Of a stretch of 5,825 nt of DNA, positions 5,116-5,825 are shown piece after piece. The position numbers and the translations under genes are program-made. The notes beneath the pieces were generated by a model. That model saw nothing but the letters and a program-made list of their open reading frames with translations. It was not told where the DNA came from and made no database searches. Numbering within the stretch: position 1 is the stretch's first letter; the number at the start of each line of letters is the position of its first letter. The stretch covers positions 1 to 5,825 of the forward strand of contig JAOZPW010000218.1 in NCBI GenBank assembly GCA_029932545.1, given 5' to 3'. This DNA is from Thermoanaerobaculales bacterium. Lineage in GTDB: Bacteria > Acidobacteriota > Thermoanaerobaculia > Thermoanaerobaculales > Sulfomarinibacteraceae.

Positions 5116-5825
5116 ATGACCAATGCCACCCAGATTGATCGTCTCGGACACCAGCTTGAACTCGTGTGGAGCCAGGTCGACGATGAGACTGTGTCCTGCC
5201 TTCAACAATTGATCGAAGATCACAGTGGCGAGATTATCCTGGCATTTGCCGAGAGGATCCTGGCCGACGAAGAGGTAAGGCGTTTCCTGGACCTTGAGAC
5301 AGTTCGCCTGAGGCTCGCTGCGGCCCTCAAGGATTGGCTTGTGCAGACCTTTTCTGTCGGAAACCAGAGTTCCAGGGCCAGCTATATCGAATACCAGGTA
5401 ATGATTGGCAATATTCACTCGAGGATCAACCTGCCGCTGCATTTGATGAACCTCGGAATGTCGGTACTCAAACGCGAGATCTGCGACCGCATCGGCCGCC
5501 AGTCCTGGCGACCAGCACTGATGATTGACACCGTAATATTCACTCATCAAATCCTGGATTTCGCCGCCAACGCCATTAACGAACCCTACATGGCCGCCGT
5601 CACGTCCAACATTGGGTATGGCCAGGCGCTTCGAGTCGCCTTGTCCGGACACTCGCTTGCTCTCGAGTGTGAACAACTCAAGGGCTCCCTGTTCGAATGG
5701 CACCGCACCGTCATCGTCAACCTCTTCAACGGCAGTTCTCTTTCGGAAGTGCCGAGCCTGCAGCGCAGCGATCTGGGCCTTTGGATCAACCACAAGGCTT
5801 CGTTCTCAATCAACGAACTCCCCGA
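5116..5825 (+). CDS. Globin-coupled sensor protein: heme globin plus CZB-like middle region, partial (3' end outside window)
   Basis: I translated from ATG 5116; 236 codons are open to the right edge. Residues about 18-165 match the sensor-globin fold of DosC/HemAT-type proteins: FAERILADEEVRRFL, then LKDWLVQTFSVG, then the diagnostic IEYQVMIGNIHSRINLPLHLM with H101 as probable proximal heme ligand. Residues about 188-236 resemble a CZB domain (FEWHRTVIVNLFNG ... SDLGLWI), but the zinc-ligand Cys of the CxLGxW motif is Ser218 and the usual His three residues before W195 is Leu192, so zinc binding looks lost. The output domain is beyond the window; in this family it is often GGDEF, a kinase or a methyl-accepting domain, and I cannot say which. 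A possible ribosome binding site, AAAGGA at 5098-5103, is rather far (12 nt). A TTG at 5095 is in frame but less likely as the start. Confidence 0.85.
   Translation, partial: MTNATQIDRLGHQLELVWSQVDDETVSCLQQLIEDHSGEIILAFAERILADEEVRRFLDLETVRLRLAAALKDWLVQTFSVGNQSSRASYIEYQVMIGNIHSRINLPLHLMNLGMSVLKREICDRIGRQSWRPALMIDTVIFTHQILDFAANAINEPYMAAVTSNIGYGQALRVALSGHSLALECEQLKGSLFEWHRTVIVNLFNGSSLSEVPSLQRSDLGLWINHKASFSINELP

Noticed and set aside
4750..5793. Long minus-strand open frame (347 codons) opposite the Hpt and globin-sensor genes
   Set aside because: Its translation shows no recognisable domain, while the plus strand of the same DNA encodes clear Hpt and globin domains. It is an antisense shadow in GC-rich DNA.

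Overview
The window is a compact block of bacterial signal-transduction genes in moderately GC-rich DNA. All genes lie close together with good codon structure, and there is no sign of tRNA, rRNA, CRISPR or mobile DNA. The mix of a Roadblock/LC7 protein, a PAS-rich histidine kinase, a DUF4388 response regulator and a globin-coupled sensor suggests an environmental Gram-negative bacterium with elaborate signalling, perhaps a deltaproteobacterial/myxobacterial or similar deep-branching lineage. The sequence does not fix the taxon.

Minus strand, read right to left from about 4361 to 1, is a probable four-gene operon: (i) a Roadblock/LC7 (MglB-like) protein; (ii) a single-domain metallo-beta-lactamase-fold protein keeping a flavodiiron-type set of six possible iron ligands but without a flavodoxin domain, resembling the oxygen-binding diiron proteins (ODP); (iii) a soluble histidine kinase with an N-terminal receiver, three PAS domains, HisKA and HATPase_c; (iv) a response regulator with receiver plus DUF4388, running off the left edge. 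Gaps are short, each start has a usable ribosome binding site, and the kinase stop overlaps the regulator start as ATGA.

Plus strand, from about 4567 rightward, holds a stand-alone Hpt phosphotransfer protein and, after a 180-base gap, a globin-coupled sensor protein cut by the right edge. The latter has a globin domain with a clear proximal histidine, followed by what looks like a degenerate CZB-like domain; its output domain lies outside the window.

The divergent region 4362-4566 carries a near-perfect 18-bp palindrome just upstream of a candidate promoter for the minus-strand operon. My working hypothesis is a gas- or redox-sensing module: the ODP-like diiron protein would report O2 or NO to the kinase (whose third PAS has NifL/Aer-like features), phosphoryl groups would pass to the DUF4388 regulator and perhaps through the divergent Hpt, and the Roadblock protein would give a scaffold or small-GTPase link. 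The globin next door would be a second, heme-based gas sensor. Domain identities are read from the sequence; the functional wiring is inference.
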